A program made the translations under genes and the position numbers. DNA of 64,000 nucleotides from positions 13,704 to 77,703 of the forward strand of contig NZ_QORI02000020.1 of the NCBI RefSeq assembly GCF_003325755.1. Reading direction: 5' to 3'. Origin of the DNA: Pseudomonas sp. SST3. GTDB taxonomy: Bacteria; Pseudomonadota; Gammaproteobacteria; Pseudomonadales; Pseudomonadaceae. Positions 52,691-62,595 of the stretch are shown one piece after another (positions within the stretch are counted from its first letter, which is position 1; each line of letters opens with the position of its first letter). The notes below the pieces were generated by a model. The model saw only the letters and a program-made list of their open reading frames with translations. It had not been told where the DNA came from and did no database searches.

Positions 52691-52715
52691 CGCCCGGCTG
52701 TGCCGGGCGTTTTTA
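52691..52715 (+). terminator. Terminator after purB
   Basis: CGCCCGGC-TGT-GCCGGGCG followed by TTTTTA. Confidence 0.92.
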
Positions 52716-52748
52716 TTTGCAGCTCTGTAACAGAGCAAGGTACCTGGC

Positions 52749-53915
52749 ATGACTTCCGATATCCCTTTGCAAATTCTCGGCGGCATCAGCTCGCGCGAGT
52801 TCCTGCGCGATTACTGGCAAAAAAAGCCGCTTCTGATCCGCCAGGCAATCCCTTCGTTCGAAAGCCCGGTGTCCCCGGACGAACTGGCCGGCCTTTCACT
52901 GGAAGAGGAAGTCGAGTCGCGCCTGGTCATTGAGCATGGTGAAACCCCCTGGGAGTTACGTCGCGGGCCGTTCAGCGAAGATACTTACCAGAGCCTGCCA
53001 GAGCGCGATTGGACCTTGCTGGTCCAGGCGGTTGACCAGCTGGTTCCGGAAGTCGCTGAGCTCATCGAACACTTTCGCTTTTTACCCAACTGGCGAATCG
53101 ATGATGTGATGATCAGCTTCGCGGCGCCGGGTGGCGGTGTCGGCCCTCACTTCGACAATTACGATGTATTCCTGTTGCAGGCCCATGGCCAGCGCCGCTG
53201 GCGCGTCGGACAGATGTGCGACGGCGACAGCCCGGTACTTCAACACGCCGACTTACGTATCCTCGCGGACTTCCAAGGCACGGATGAATGGGTCCTCGAG
53301 CCCGGCGACATGCTCTATCTACCGCCGCGCCTCGCGCATTTCGGTACAGCCGAAGATGCTTGCATGACCTACTCGCTGGGCTTCCGAGCACCCAGCGCAG
53401 CAGAAGTGCTGACTCACTTCACAGACTTTCTAGCGCAGTTCCTGCCCGAGGAAGAGCGTTACAGCGATGCCGACCTGGTCCCGGTCGAAGACCCGCACCA
53501 GATTCAAAACGATGCGCTGGAGCGGCTGCGAGCCATGCTCGCCGAGCATATGGGTGATGAGCGTCTGTTACTCACCTGGTTTGGTCAGTTCATGACTGAG
53601 CCTCGCTACCCCGAGCGCGTACAAGGACCCGAAATCGAAGAGCAGGAGTTGCTCGCCACGCTGAATGATGGCGCCATACTGGTGCGAAATCTGAGCGCCC
53701 GACTGGCCTGGAGCGAAGTGGACATCGGCTTGCTGCTGTTCGCCAGTGGTCAGAGCCGACTGCTTCCGAGCCACTTGCGGGATCTGCTGAAGCTGATCTG
53801 CTCGGCGGATGCGCTGCATAAAGAAAACCTCGCTGCCTGGCTGAGCGACGAGGATGGGCGTAATCTGGTGTGGCAATTAGTCAAACAGGGAAGTCTGGAG
53901 TTTGCTGATGAGTGA
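52749..53915 (+). CDS. roxA: Ribosomal protein L16 arginine 3-hydroxylase (RoxA/YcfD)
   Basis: This 388-residue JmjC-type 2-oxoglutarate oxygenase has the iron-binding motif GPHFDNYDVFLLQ (HxD) and the distal histidine in LPPRLAHFGTAEDACM, plus the C-terminal dimer and winged-helix parts. YcfD hydroxylates an arginine in ribosomal protein L16. It overlaps the following acetyltransferase gene by eight bases. Confidence 0.92.
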   Translation: MTSDIPLQILGGISSREFLRDYWQKKPLLIRQAIPSFESPVSPDELAGLSLEEEVESRLVIEHGETPWELRRGPFSEDTYQSLPERDWTLLVQAVDQLVPEVAELIEHFRFLPNWRIDDVMISFAAPGGGVGPHFDNYDVFLLQAHGQRRWRVGQMCDGDSPVLQHADLRILADFQGTDEWVLEPGDMLYLPPRLAHFGTAEDACMTYSLGFRAPSAAEVLTHFTDFLAQFLPEEERYSDADLVPVEDPHQIQNDALERLRAMLAEHMGDERLLLTWFGQFMTEPRYPERVQGPEIEEQELLATLNDGAILVRNLSARLAWSEVDIGLLLFASGQSRLLPSHLRDLLKLICSADALHKENLAAWLSDEDGRNLVWQLVKQGSLEFADE

Positions 53916-54333
53916 GATAGAGGTTCGCATCGCCGACTGGCAGCAGGACAACGCCGAACTACGCCGGATCCGTGAGACCGTGTTCATTGCAGAGCAGTCG
54001 GTACCGCCTGAACTGGAGTGGGATGCGGACGATGCAGAGGCGGTCCACTTTCTGGCACTGGAAAGCGGTTATCCAATCGGTACCGCGCGATTGCTCAGCG
54101 ACGGTCACATCGGACGTGTTTCGGTCCTTCGCGATTGGCGCGGTATGAACGTCGGAGGCGCCTTGATGCAAGCTGTGATCAAGGAGGCCGAGCGTCGCGG
54201 CCTCAGCGAACAGCGACTCACCGCGCAGGTCCATGCCACCGCGTTCTACGAACGACTTGGTTTCGAGGTGATCAGTGATGAATTCCTCGAAGCAGGCTTA
54301 CCCCATGTCGACATGCTTCGCAAGAGCGGCTGA
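53908..54333 (+). CDS. GNAT-family N-acetyltransferase
   Basis: This 141-residue protein has the acetyl-CoA-binding GRVSVLRDWRGMNVGGALMQ and the C-terminal HATAFYERLGFEVISDEFLE, resembling ElaA-type GNATs. The ATG at 53908 lies inside the end of roxA. The substrate is unknown. Confidence 0.9.
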   Translation: MSEIEVRIADWQQDNAELRRIRETVFIAEQSVPPELEWDADDAEAVHFLALESGYPIGTARLLSDGHIGRVSVLRDWRGMNVGGALMQAVIKEAERRGLSEQRLTAQVHATAFYERLGFEVISDEFLEAGLPHVDMLRKSG

Positions 54334-54339
54334 TCTCGC

Positions 54340-54969
54340 ATGAACGCCGACGACCCGGATCGTTCGAACATCGCACCTGAGCTGGCGGCGATCGAGTTCC
54401 AATCGCCGGGTCGCTTCATAGTCCACAACCCGCCTGCGTCAGCGGATCAACCGGATCAGTGGCAGCCCGCCCCCTTTGTGCTTGGGACTGTAACAACGAT
54501 CCAGCGATTCGAATCTCCCGATGATGCTCGCCGGCATGCACTCGCTCTGCTCGGCCAGGCGCAGCGCACTCTGACGCTTTACAGCCCTGACTTCGAGCCC
54601 TTGCTGTACAACCACAGCAGCATTCAGCAGGCTTGTGTGCGCTTTCTCCTGACGCACCCGCGCAACCAACTGCGCGTCCTGCTCAAGGATTCTTCTCGAG
54701 CCGTCAAACAGGGTCACCGCTTGCTCAACCTGGCACGCCGTTTGAGCAGTAACATGCATATTCGCAAGCTTCACCCGGATTATCCCGCGCAAACCTGCGC
54801 CTTTCTTGTGGCGGATGGCTGCGGCCTGCTGGTTCGCCCTGAGCCGGATCAGTTCATTGGCTATGCGCTTTATCGGGACCCCGGACGTGCGCGCCAGCTT
54901 CAACGACAATTCGACACGGCCTGGGATCACAGCCTGTCCGATCCCGACCTGGGGAGCTTTCTGCTATGA
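54340..54969 (+). CDS. Phospholipase D-like DUF7931-type protein, function unknown
   Basis: This 209-residue protein has no signal peptide. The region 70-200 (LTLYSPDFEPLLYNHSSIQQ, RNQLRVLLKDSSRAVKQGHR and GYALYRDPGRARQLQRQFD) resembles half of a phospholipase D fold, but I see no intact HxKxxxxD motif, so it is probably not catalytic. It lies six bases after the acetyltransferase and overlaps the next gene by four bases. The same order (GNAT, this, secretin-like) occurs in other pseudomonads, which suggests a joint but unknown role. Confidence 0.72.
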   Translation: MNADDPDRSNIAPELAAIEFQSPGRFIVHNPPASADQPDQWQPAPFVLGTVTTIQRFESPDDARRHALALLGQAQRTLTLYSPDFEPLLYNHSSIQQACVRFLLTHPRNQLRVLLKDSSRAVKQGHRLLNLARRLSSNMHIRKLHPDYPAQTCAFLVADGCGLLVRPEPDQFIGYALYRDPGRARQLQRQFDTAWDHSLSDPDLGSFLL

Positions 54970-55772
54970 CTCGCTGCTTTCTCGCCGCCCTTTCGCTGCT
55001 GGCCAGCCTATCGCTTCAAGCTGCGACCGAAGTGATCCCGCTGAACTTCCGCCTGGCCGAAGACGTTCTGCCGGTCGCACAATCCGTTGTCGGCGATCAG
55101 GGCAAGGTGAACGCCTACGGCAATCAGCTGATCGTCAACGCGCCCTCCTCGGTGATTAGCGAGCTGCGTAATGTGCTGTCGCAGCTGGATAACGAACCCC
55201 GAAGGTTGCTCATCAGCATCGATACGCAAAACTCGGCAGCGGGCGACGAGAGCGGTCACCGCGTCGACGGTTCGATCGGCGTCGGCGATGTCGAGGTCCA
55301 GACGGGACGTGGCGAGAAGAACGGCCGTGATCAGGTGCGTATCATCCGGCGCAGCACGACCAGCCAGGGCAGTGGCGTTCAGCAGGTTCAGGCAACCGAG
55401 GGGTATCCGGCGCTCATTCAGGTGGGTCAGAGCGTGCCGATCACCACCAGCGGCACCGATAGCTACGGCCAGATTTATCAGCAGACCCAATTTCGCGACG
55501 TCACCCGCGGATTCTATGCCACGGCGACGGTGCACGGGGATCGCGTACAGGTAACCATCAGCAGCCGCCAGGATCGCATGAGCTCTTCCCGCCCAGACAC
55601 CATCGACATTCAGGAGACCGATACCCGCGTCAGCGGACGACTCGGAGAATGGATTTCCCTCGGCGGAATCGACGAGAGCGCCACTTCCAATCAGAGCGGG
55701 AGCCTGCGGCGCTATTCCACGCAGGGACGCCAAGACCTTTCGCTACGACTGAAAGTAGACACGCTGAATTAG
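54966..55772 (+). CDS. Secretin N-domain-like periplasmic protein
   Basis: This 268-residue protein has a signal peptide (MTRCFLAALSLLASLSLQAA) followed by a NolW/secretin N1-like ring-building domain (about 25-90, EDVLPVAQSVVGDQGKVNAY and ISELRNVLSQLDNEPRRLLI). The rest is polar, with YPALIQVGQSVPITTSG and a beta-rich tail similar to the pre-gate part of secretins. There is no full secretin domain, so it is probably not itself a pore. It overlaps the preceding gene by four bases. Confidence 0.78.
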   Translation: MTRCFLAALSLLASLSLQAATEVIPLNFRLAEDVLPVAQSVVGDQGKVNAYGNQLIVNAPSSVISELRNVLSQLDNEPRRLLISIDTQNSAAGDESGHRVDGSIGVGDVEVQTGRGEKNGRDQVRIIRRSTTSQGSGVQQVQATEGYPALIQVGQSVPITTSGTDSYGQIYQQTQFRDVTRGFYATATVHGDRVQVTISSRQDRMSSSRPDTIDIQETDTRVSGRLGEWISLGGIDESATSNQSGSLRRYSTQGRQDLSLRLKVDTLN

Positions 55773-55808
55773 AATAGTTCGGCCGTCCTGCCACAATCCC
55801 GCGAATTA

Positions 55809-55834
55809 TGTAGTGACCTCAAAAAAGCACTACA
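55809..55834. promoter_or_regulatory. Possible RccR operator (split TGTAGT ... ACTACA) upstream of aceA
   Basis: TGTAGT at 55809-55814 and its complement ACTACA at 55829-55834 are separated by 14 bases. From memory, TGTAGT/ACTACA half-sites are those of RccR, a carbon-flux repressor of aceA and glcB in pseudomonads. The spacing and the assignment need checking. Confidence 0.5.
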
Positions 55835-55869
55835 AAACGTTTGACGAACGTTTTTCGTCAGCGCATTAT
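55834..55869 (+). promoter_or_regulatory. aceA promoter with overlapping perfect palindrome
   Basis: TTGACG at 55841-55846 and CATTAT at 55864-55869 are 17 bases apart. The perfect inverted repeat AAAACGTT-TGACG-AACGTTTT (55834-55854) sits on the -35 box, which is a natural place for a repressor. It directly abuts the split TGTAGT/ACTACA site. Confidence 0.55.
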
Positions 55870-56282
55870 GGCCCCGCTCCCGCTAACCAGGGGCCCTGGC
55901 AAGGGTCTCCGGACCGCACTCAGCCAACCAGCAGAGGCGTTCCGTGACTGTACTGCCCACAAGGCGGACTGACGAGGTTGCGACTGGAACGAGTCGTCCT
56001 GAGGGACGGGGAAGCGATTAACGCATCAGCTCGAGACATCAGTACTGCTGAGTCACGCAACGGCCTCTGCCACTGCGCGCCGGAATGCCACGATCATTCC
56101 GCAGCCAGCCGACGTCTTTCGCGATCGTAACTGCACACCCCTCCTCTCCTTGGTTCAGTCCTCGTCCCGGTCGGTATTTCGACGCTCTGCCGCGTGTTGT
56201 CCGCATGATCAGCGCTAGCACGTAGGTTTCGGTGGGAAAAGTCGGTGCTCAACCAAACACGAATTTTTTTGAAGGATTGACC

Positions 56283-57878
56283 ATGTCCGCTTATCAAAAC
56301 GACATCAAGGCCGTTGCCGCTCTGAAAGAAGTAGCTGGAAGCAGCTGGAGCGCTATCAACCCTGAATCCGTCGCTCGCATGCGTGCTCAGAACCGTTTCA
56401 AGACCGGTCTGGAAATTGCCCAGTACACCGCCGACATCATGCGCAAGGACATGGCTGAGTATGACGCCGACTCCTCCGTCTATACTCAGTCGCTGGGTTG
56501 CTGGCACGGTTTCATCGGTCAGCAGAAGCTAATCTCCATCAAAAAGCACCTGAAGACCACCAACAAGCGCTACCTCTACCTGTCCGGCTGGATGGTTGCT
56601 GCTCTGCGTTCCGAGTTCGGCCCGCTGCCCGACCAGTCGATGCACGAAAAGACTGCCGTTTCCGATCTGATCGAAGAGCTCTACACCTTCCTGCGTCAGG
56701 CCGACTCCCGCGAACTGGACCTGCTGTTCACCGCCCTGGATGCCGCTCGTGAAGCTGGCGACACCGCCAAGGCTGCTGAAATCCAGAACCAGATCGACAA
56801 CTACGAAACTCACATCGTCCCGATCATCGCCGACATCGACGCCGGCTTCGGTAACCCGGAAGCCACCTACCTGCTGGCAAAGCGCATGATCGAAGCAGGC
56901 GCTTGCTGCATCCAGATCGAGAACCAGGTCTCCGACGAGAAGCAGTGCGGTCACCAGGACGGTAAAGTGACCGTTCCTCACGCCGACTTTCTCGCCAAGA
57001 TCGCTGCCGTTCGCTACGCGTTCCTGGAGCTGGGCATCGACAACGGCGTAATCGTTGCGCGTACCGACTCCCTGGGTGCCGGCCTGACCAAGCAGATCGC
57101 CGTAACCAAAGAGCCAGGCGACCTGGGCGACCAGTACAACTCCTTCCTGGATTGCGAAGAAATCACCGAAGCCGAACTCGGCAACGGCGACGTCGTGATC
57201 AAACGCGAAGGCAAACTGCTGCGTCCGAAGCGCCTGCCAAGCAACCTCTTCCAGTTCCGCAAAGGCACTGGCGAAGCTCGCTGCGTACTGGACTGCGTCA
57301 CTTCGCTGCAGAACGGTGCCGATCTGCTGTGGATCGAAACCGAGAAGCCGCACGTTGGTCAGATCGCTGCCATGGTTGACGAAATCCGCAAGGTTATCCC
57401 GAACGCCAAGCTGGTCTACAACAACAGCCCGTCCTTCAACTGGACCCTGAACTTCCGTCAGCAGGTGTTCGATGCGTTCGTTGCTGAAGGCAAGGACGTT
57501 TCGGCCTATGACCGCGCCAAGCTGATGAGCGTCGAATACGACGAGACCGAGCTTGCTCAGGTTGCCGACGAGAAGATCCGTACCTTCCAGAAGGACGGCT
57601 CCGCTCATGCAGGCATCTTCCACCACCTGATCACTCTACCGACTTACCACACCGCCGCGCTGTCCACCGACAACCTGGCTAAGGGTTACTTCGCAGAAGA
57701 AGGCATGCTTGCATACGTCAAAGGGGTACAACGCCAGGAGCTGCGTCAGGGCATTGCCTGCGTCAAGCACCAGAACATGGCTGGCTCCGACATCGGCGAC
57801 AACCACAAGGAGTACTTCGCTGGCGAAGCTGCTCTGAAGGCAAGCGGCAAAGACAACACCATGAACCAGTTCCACTAA
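56283..57878 (+). CDS. aceA: Isocitrate lyase
   Basis: This 531-residue enzyme is the long pseudomonad form, with the catalytic cysteine in SDEKQCGHQDGKVTVPHADF (KKCGH in other members), DIDAGFGNPEATYLLAKRMI and NNSPSFNWTLNF. It splits isocitrate to glyoxylate and succinate for growth on acetate or fatty acids. The ATG at 56283 follows GAAGGA. Two isocitrate dehydrogenase genes compete for the same substrate nearby. Confidence 0.96.
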   Translation: MSAYQNDIKAVAALKEVAGSSWSAINPESVARMRAQNRFKTGLEIAQYTADIMRKDMAEYDADSSVYTQSLGCWHGFIGQQKLISIKKHLKTTNKRYLYLSGWMVAALRSEFGPLPDQSMHEKTAVSDLIEELYTFLRQADSRELDLLFTALDAAREAGDTAKAAEIQNQIDNYETHIVPIIADIDAGFGNPEATYLLAKRMIEAGACCIQIENQVSDEKQCGHQDGKVTVPHADFLAKIAAVRYAFLELGIDNGVIVARTDSLGAGLTKQIAVTKEPGDLGDQYNSFLDCEEITEAELGNGDVVIKREGKLLRPKRLPSNLFQFRKGTGEARCVLDCVTSLQNGADLLWIETEKPHVGQIAAMVDEIRKVIPNAKLVYNNSPSFNWTLNFRQQVFDAFVAEGKDVSAYDRAKLMSVEYDETELAQVADEKIRTFQKDGSAHAGIFHHLITLPTYHTAALSTDNLAKGYFAEEGMLAYVKGVQRQELRQGIACVKHQNMAGSDIGDNHKEYFAGEAALKASGKDNTMNQFH

Positions 57879-57921
57879 TAATGGATTCAAACCCGGCTTG
57901 CGGTCCGGGTCGGTAATGTGA

Positions 57922-57950
57922 ACGAAACCTCGGCATCGCCGGGGTTTCGT
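57922..57950 (+). terminator. Terminator after aceA
   Basis: ACGAAACC and GGTTTCGT arms with an inner CGG/CCG form a strong stem, followed by TTTG. Confidence 0.88.
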
Positions 57951-58064
57951 TTTGTTGGCAAACGGTCAAACGGACCGCTTGTCGCCGCCCACGCGACTGT
58001 CATTAAGCTGTCGCATGCCCCACCTAGCGTCACAGTTCCGTCGATTAACCAATGGAGCTGCGTC

Positions 58065-60053
58065 GTGACTGACGATACCCACAAAACAATGTTCGGCAAT
58101 GGCGATGAGCTGCCCAGCAACCGTTCAGCCAACCCTCATATTCAAGATCTCGTCAGTTTAGGGCGACGCAAGGTGCTGACCGGCGGCGCAGCTATTGGCG
58201 CGCTTGCCTTTCTAGGCGGTATCCCTGCGATTGCCGGGGCAGCCGAGCCTACCGGCACTGGCGGTGGATTGTCTTTCCAGCGACGCACCCGCCTCCCATT
58301 CGGTGCGGTGGGCATAACCAGAGCCGATACTGTCACGGTCCCATCTGGCTATTCCGCGAAAGTCTTCATTCCCTGGGGTACGCCTATTTGCGGAAGCTAC
58401 CCGGGTTATCTGGAAGACGCCAGCAACACAGCGGAACAGCAAGCGCAGCAGACTGGCATGCACCATGACGGCATGCATTTTTTCCCCATGGATGCAAAGT
58501 TCAAGGGACGCAAGAGCGATCATGGACTGCTCGCGCTGAATCATGAGTATATAGATGCGCCTTTACTTCACCGAAATGGCCCCTCTGTGGTTAACGGCAA
58601 ACGCGTCGACGCCGATGAAGTCCGGAAGGAGATCAACGCTCATGGTGTATCGGTCGTGGAGATCCGCCGCAACGCCCGTGGCGAATGGGCAGTGCTGCCG
58701 TCGGCTCGTAACAGACGCATCACTGGCGCAACCCCTATGCGGATCGAAGGCCCAGCACGCGGCCATGAGCTGATGAAGACCCGCTATAGCCCAAGCGGAA
58801 CCTCCACTCGGGGTACGTTGAATAACTGCGCGAACGGCTATACCCCTTGGGGGACTTACCTGACCTGCGAGGAAAACTGGGCTGGCTATTTCGCGAGCCG
58901 AGACACCGAACTCCCGCGCCACTTGCAGCGCTACGGACTACGCTCTACGAGCCGCTACGGTTGGGAGACAATTCAGGGCGATGAATTCCAGCGTTTCGAT
59001 GCTACGGTTTCCGCCGAGGACCCCCGAGCCGACTATCGCAACGAGCCCAACACCTTTGGCTGGATCGTCGAAATCGATCCGTTCGATCCCGACTCGACAC
59101 CTGTGAAGCATACTGCTCTGGGTCGTTTTGCTCACGAGGGGCTGGTGTTTGCGCCGGCCAAACCTGGCTGGCCAGTCGTATGCTATTCCGGCGACGACTC
59201 GCAGAACGAATACATCTATAAGTACGTCAGCCGCGACAGGTACCGCCCTCTGCGCAGCGATAGCCGCCTCCTCGATGAGGGCACGTTGTATGTCGCTCGT
59301 TTCAATCCGGACGGCAGCGGAGACTGGCTACCACTGGACTTTGACGATGCGGGATTTCAGCAGGCGTGCGCCGCGGCCAACGTCGTATTTGCTGACCAAG
59401 GCGATGTGATGATCAATACTCGCCTCGCTGCCGATGTCGTCGGGGCGACTAAAATGGATCGCCCGGAATGGGGCGCCGTGCATCCCGACACGGGCGAGGT
59501 GTATTTCACGCTGACGAACAATAGCGCTCGAGAGGATGCGGAGGCGGCAAACCCTCGCGCACCGAACCGCTACGGGCACATCATTCGTTGGCGCGAAGCC
59601 GGACGAAACCACGTTGGCACGCAGTTCAAGTGGGACCTTTACCTGCTCGCCGGGCCACAAAGTGATAGCCGCGATCCACGTGGAGGGCCGCTGAACGAAG
59701 ACAACATTCTGGCAAGCCCGGACGGACTCTGGTTCGACAATGACGGGCGGCTCTGGATCCAGACAGACATGAGCGGAAGCCAGCTGAGCACCGGCCCCTT
59801 CGGCAACAATCAGATGCTGGTGTCTGACCCGAGATCAGGCGAAACCAAGCGATTCCTCGTTGGACCGAAGGGGGCCGAAGTAACCGGTATTACCGCGACC
59901 CCCGACTTCCGCACCCTATTCGTCAATATTCAACATCCTGGCGAAGGCTCAACGTCTACTGACTACACGAGCGTATGGCCCGATGGTCCGGGTCGCCGCC
60001 CACGCTCGGCGACGGTAATCATCAGCCGTGACGATGGCGGACGAGTGCTTTAG
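58065..60053 (+). CDS. phoX: PhoX-family alkaline phosphatase (DUF839), Tat-exported
   Basis: This 662-residue protein starts at a GTG with GGAG nine bases upstream. It has a twin-arginine signal (SLGRRKVLTGGAAIGALAFL) and the PhoX beta-propeller, with ALNHEYIDAPLLHRNGP, GTYLTCEENWAGYF, GWIVEIDPFDP and RPEWGAVHPDTGEVYFTLTN, which carry the glutamates and aspartates that bind calcium and iron. It releases phosphate from organic esters in the periplasm. The frame is open upstream through the aceA terminator, but the start there is not credible. No clear Pho box was found. Confidence 0.9.
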   Translation: MTDDTHKTMFGNGDELPSNRSANPHIQDLVSLGRRKVLTGGAAIGALAFLGGIPAIAGAAEPTGTGGGLSFQRRTRLPFGAVGITRADTVTVPSGYSAKVFIPWGTPICGSYPGYLEDASNTAEQQAQQTGMHHDGMHFFPMDAKFKGRKSDHGLLALNHEYIDAPLLHRNGPSVVNGKRVDADEVRKEINAHGVSVVEIRRNARGEWAVLPSARNRRITGATPMRIEGPARGHELMKTRYSPSGTSTRGTLNNCANGYTPWGTYLTCEENWAGYFASRDTELPRHLQRYGLRSTSRYGWETIQGDEFQRFDATVSAEDPRADYRNEPNTFGWIVEIDPFDPDSTPVKHTALGRFAHEGLVFAPAKPGWPVVCYSGDDSQNEYIYKYVSRDRYRPLRSDSRLLDEGTLYVARFNPDGSGDWLPLDFDDAGFQQACAAANVVFADQGDVMINTRLAADVVGATKMDRPEWGAVHPDTGEVYFTLTNNSAREDAEAANPRAPNRYGHIIRWREAGRNHVGTQFKWDLYLLAGPQSDSRDPRGGPLNEDNILASPDGLWFDNDGRLWIQTDMSGSQLSTGPFGNNQMLVSDPRSGETKRFLVGPKGAEVTGITATPDFRTLFVNIQHPGEGSTSTDYTSVWPDGPGRRPRSATVIISRDDGGRVL

Positions 60054-60084
60054 CCTGATGGTGCGTCCGGCACAGCCGGGCGCA

Positions 60085-61149
60085 CTAGACCGACGATTTT
60101 CCTTCGGCTGTGGTAAACAGTCCCCAACTAGACATGAATAGCGCAGCGATAAGAGGGCCGATCACGAAACCGTTCAGGCCGAATAGTGCGAGCCCGCCCA
60201 ACGTCGAGATTAATACCAGGTAATCGGGCATTTTAGTGTCCTTGCCCACGAGAACTGGCCTCAGGATGTTATCAACCAGGCCAATCACCAGGATTCCATA
60301 AAGCGTAAGGATCACGCTCTGGATGATCATCCCGTTCATCAAGAAATAGATCGCTACTGGCGTCCATATAAGCCCTGCGCCGATCGCTGGGAGCAGAGAC
60401 AAGAACGCCATAAGTACACCCCAGAGCAATGCCGCCGGAATGCCCAGAATGGCAAAGATCACTCCGCCGAGAACTCCTTGGGTGGCCGCCACCACGATAT
60501 TGCCTTTTACGGTCGCTCTGACCACTCGAGTGAATTTGCTGAACAGCCGGCGTTTCTGATTGTCGCTCAATGGCAGCGCTCGCCTGATCAGCACCACCAG
60601 TTCCCGTCCATCTCGAATAAGAAAGAACAGTAGATACAGCATCACGAAAAAGCTGACGAGAAACTGAAAGGTTCCCTGACCAAAACTGAATGCTTTGGTC
60701 GCAAGAAACTGACTGCCTTCTAGCGCGCCACTTGCAAGGCGTTCGCGTATCTGATCGACGTCACCAAGACCAAACCGCTGCAGTTGTAGCTGAAACGACG
60801 CGGGCAACAATTCTCTAGCGTCGCCGACGAAACTATCTATATCGAGCTCACCGCTCTCAATCTGTTTGTAAAGCGAAGATCCCTCCTGAACGAGCAGACC
60901 TGTAATCAGAATAACCGGCAGTACCGCAACAACGAGACACACCAGTAAGGTAACCAGCGCAGTCAGATTTCGTCTGTTACCTAAATGAGGCGAGAGGCGG
61001 CTTTGCAGCGGCGCGAAGATGATGGCCAGAATGACGGCCCAGAATACCGCACCGTAATACGGGAACAGTATCCAGCCGAATGCAATGCTTACGACGAGTA
61101 ACAGAGCAAGAAACACTTTCTGCTCAAGGGTGGCGTTCACTATCTGCAT
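60085..61149 (-). CDS. AI-2E transporter family (YdiK/PerM-type) membrane protein
   Basis: This 354-residue protein has about eight hydrophobic spans and the UPF0118 pattern, with VILAIIFAPLQSRLSPHLGN, KGNIVVAATQGVLGGVIFAI, PAALLWGVLMAFLSLLPAIG and GNDNILRPVLV-like GLVDNILRPVLVGKDTKMPD. Named for TqsA, members move diverse small molecules or ions; some are Na+/H+ antiporters. It ends 31 bases from the convergent phoX stop. The ATG at 61149 is chosen over an upstream one lacking homology. Confidence 0.88.
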   Translation of the reverse strand: MQIVNATLEQKVFLALLLVVSIAFGWILFPYYGAVFWAVILAIIFAPLQSRLSPHLGNRRNLTALVTLLVCLVVAVLPVILITGLLVQEGSSLYKQIESGELDIDSFVGDARELLPASFQLQLQRFGLGDVDQIRERLASGALEGSQFLATKAFSFGQGTFQFLVSFFVMLYLLFFLIRDGRELVVLIRRALPLSDNQKRRLFSKFTRVVRATVKGNIVVAATQGVLGGVIFAILGIPAALLWGVLMAFLSLLPAIGAGLIWTPVAIYFLMNGMIIQSVILTLYGILVIGLVDNILRPVLVGKDTKMPDYLVLISTLGGLALFGLNGFVIGPLIAALFMSSWGLFTTAEGKSSV

Positions 61150-61278
61150 CCTATCGCTGCGGCTGTATCTATTAGTCAGCGATTGCCGTAAGGAGTGCTG
61201 AATCGAGCGATAGGCAGTGGTGGAGGCGCCGTCTTCGCAACGGCGCATAATCTGAGAGGGTTAAGGGCTAACCCATCA

Positions 61279-62595
61279 TTACAGGGTCATGGCTGCAATC
61301 CAGCCAAATGCCAGGAGCGGCAGGTTGTAATGCAGAAAAGTCGGCACGACGGTGTCCCAGATGTGGTTGTGCTGGCCATCCGCGTTCAATCCGGCTGTTG
61401 GGCCCAATGTCGAATCGGAAGCAGGTGAGCCCGCGTCACCCAGTGCGCCGGCCGTCCCCACCAGACTGACGATCGCCAATGGACTAAAACCGAGCTCAAG
61501 CCCGAGCGGGACAAAAATTGCCGCGATGATCGGAACCGTTGAAAATGACGACCCGATGCCGATCGTGACTAATAGCCCCACCAGCAACATCATCAAGGCT
61601 CCGATGGCCTTGCTGTTGCCGATCCATTCCGCAGACGCGTCAACAAGCGTTTTCACCTCGCCAGTCTCGCGCATCACTTCCGCAAACCCAGCGGCGGCGA
61701 TCATGATGAAGCCGATCATCGCCATCATCTTCATGCCTTCGGTGAATAGGTCATCCGCCTCTTTCCAGCGCACCACTCCAGAGACGGAGAAGATAACGAA
61801 ACCTATCAGCGCCCCGATAATCATCGAGTCCAACCAGAGCTGGACAATGAACGCTGCAGCTACAGCCAGAGCTGCTACCAACAGCGTGAGCGGACTGTAG
61901 CTGGCACCAGTTGTTTGCGATTGATCGACTTTGGCCAGATCATAAGCGCGCGGCTTACGATAGGTGAACATGGCTATCAGCAGGCCTGCCGTCATTCCAA
62001 GTGCCGGTATCAGCATGGCCTGGCTCACATTGATTCCGCCGATGTCAGCTCCGCTCTTGGCAACGTTTGCGAGCAGGATCTCCTTCAGGAAGATGCTTCC
62101 GAAGCCAACGGGTAGAAACATATATGGCGTGACCAAACCAAACGCCAATACGCATGCAATCAGTCGTCGGTCGATCTGTAGCTTGCTCAGTACATACAAC
62201 AGTGGCGGGACTAGTAGGGGAATGAAGGCGATGTGAATCGGAAGAATATTCTGCGATGACACGGCGACCGCAAGCAGCAGGCCGACCATCATCCACTTGA
62301 CCGATCCGCCAGCCTGGGACTCACGCTTGCCGACCATAGCCAGTGCGCGATCAGCCAATGCGTGAGCCAGCCCACTCTTCCCGATCGCTACTGCAAACGC
62401 ACCAAGCAGCGCGTAGGACAGCGCAACCGTCGCGCCTCCACCAAGTCCTTTATTGAACGCAGCGAGGCTACCGTCCAGTCCCAGCCCGCCCAGCACACCG
62501 CCCGCGATAGCACCGGCAATCAGCGCCACAACGACATGGACCTTACACAGACTAAGGATCAGCATGATGCCAACTGCTGCCACTACTGCGTTCAT
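61279..62595 (-). CDS. NhaC/YuiF-type Na+/H+ antiporter family transporter
   Basis: This 438-residue protein has about eleven hydrophobic spans, with [60 protein letters not shown] and [20 protein letters not shown]. These are features of the Na_H_antiport_2/YuiF group, sometimes predicted to carry histidine or other amino acids. The transported substrate is unclear. It follows the AI-2E gene's promoter side; the intervening 129 bases hold no gene. Confidence 0.85.
   Translation of the reverse strand: MNAVVAAVGIMLILSLCKVHVVVALIAGAIAGGVLGGLGLDGSLAAFNKGLGGGATVALSYALLGAFAVAIGKSGLAHALADRALAMVGKRESQAGGSVKWMMVGLLLAVAVSSQNILPIHIAFIPLLVPPLLYVLSKLQIDRRLIACVLAFGLVTPYMFLPVGFGSIFLKEILLANVAKSGADIGGINVSQAMLIPALGMTAGLLIAMFTYRKPRAYDLAKVDQSQTTGASYSPLTLLVAALAVAAAFIVQLWLDSMIIGALIGFVIFSVSGVVRWKEADDLFTEGMKMMAMIGFIMIAAAGFAEVMRETGEVKTLVDASAEWIGNSKAIGALMMLLVGLLVTIGIGSSFSTVPIIAAIFVPLGLELGFSPLAIVSLVGTAGALGDAGSPASDSTLGPTAGLNADGQHNHIWDTVVPTFLHYNLPLLAFGWIAAMTL

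Larger units (their letters stand above)
55773..56282. other. aceA upstream region with promoter, operator-like repeats and long leader
   Basis: This 510-base non-coding region holds a sigma-70-like promoter (55841-55869), two inverted repeats and a leader of about 400 bases with several potential hairpins (for example around 55981-56008). No credible small gene is seen in the leader. Confidence 0.6.

Noticed and set aside
56529..57626. Open frame of about 365 codons antisense to aceA
   Set aside because: It is the antisense image of a highly expressed gene with strong codon bias; no family features are seen.
57918..58064. Upstream extension of phoX
   Set aside because: It would start within the aceA terminator and place 49 extra residues in front of the Tat signal.
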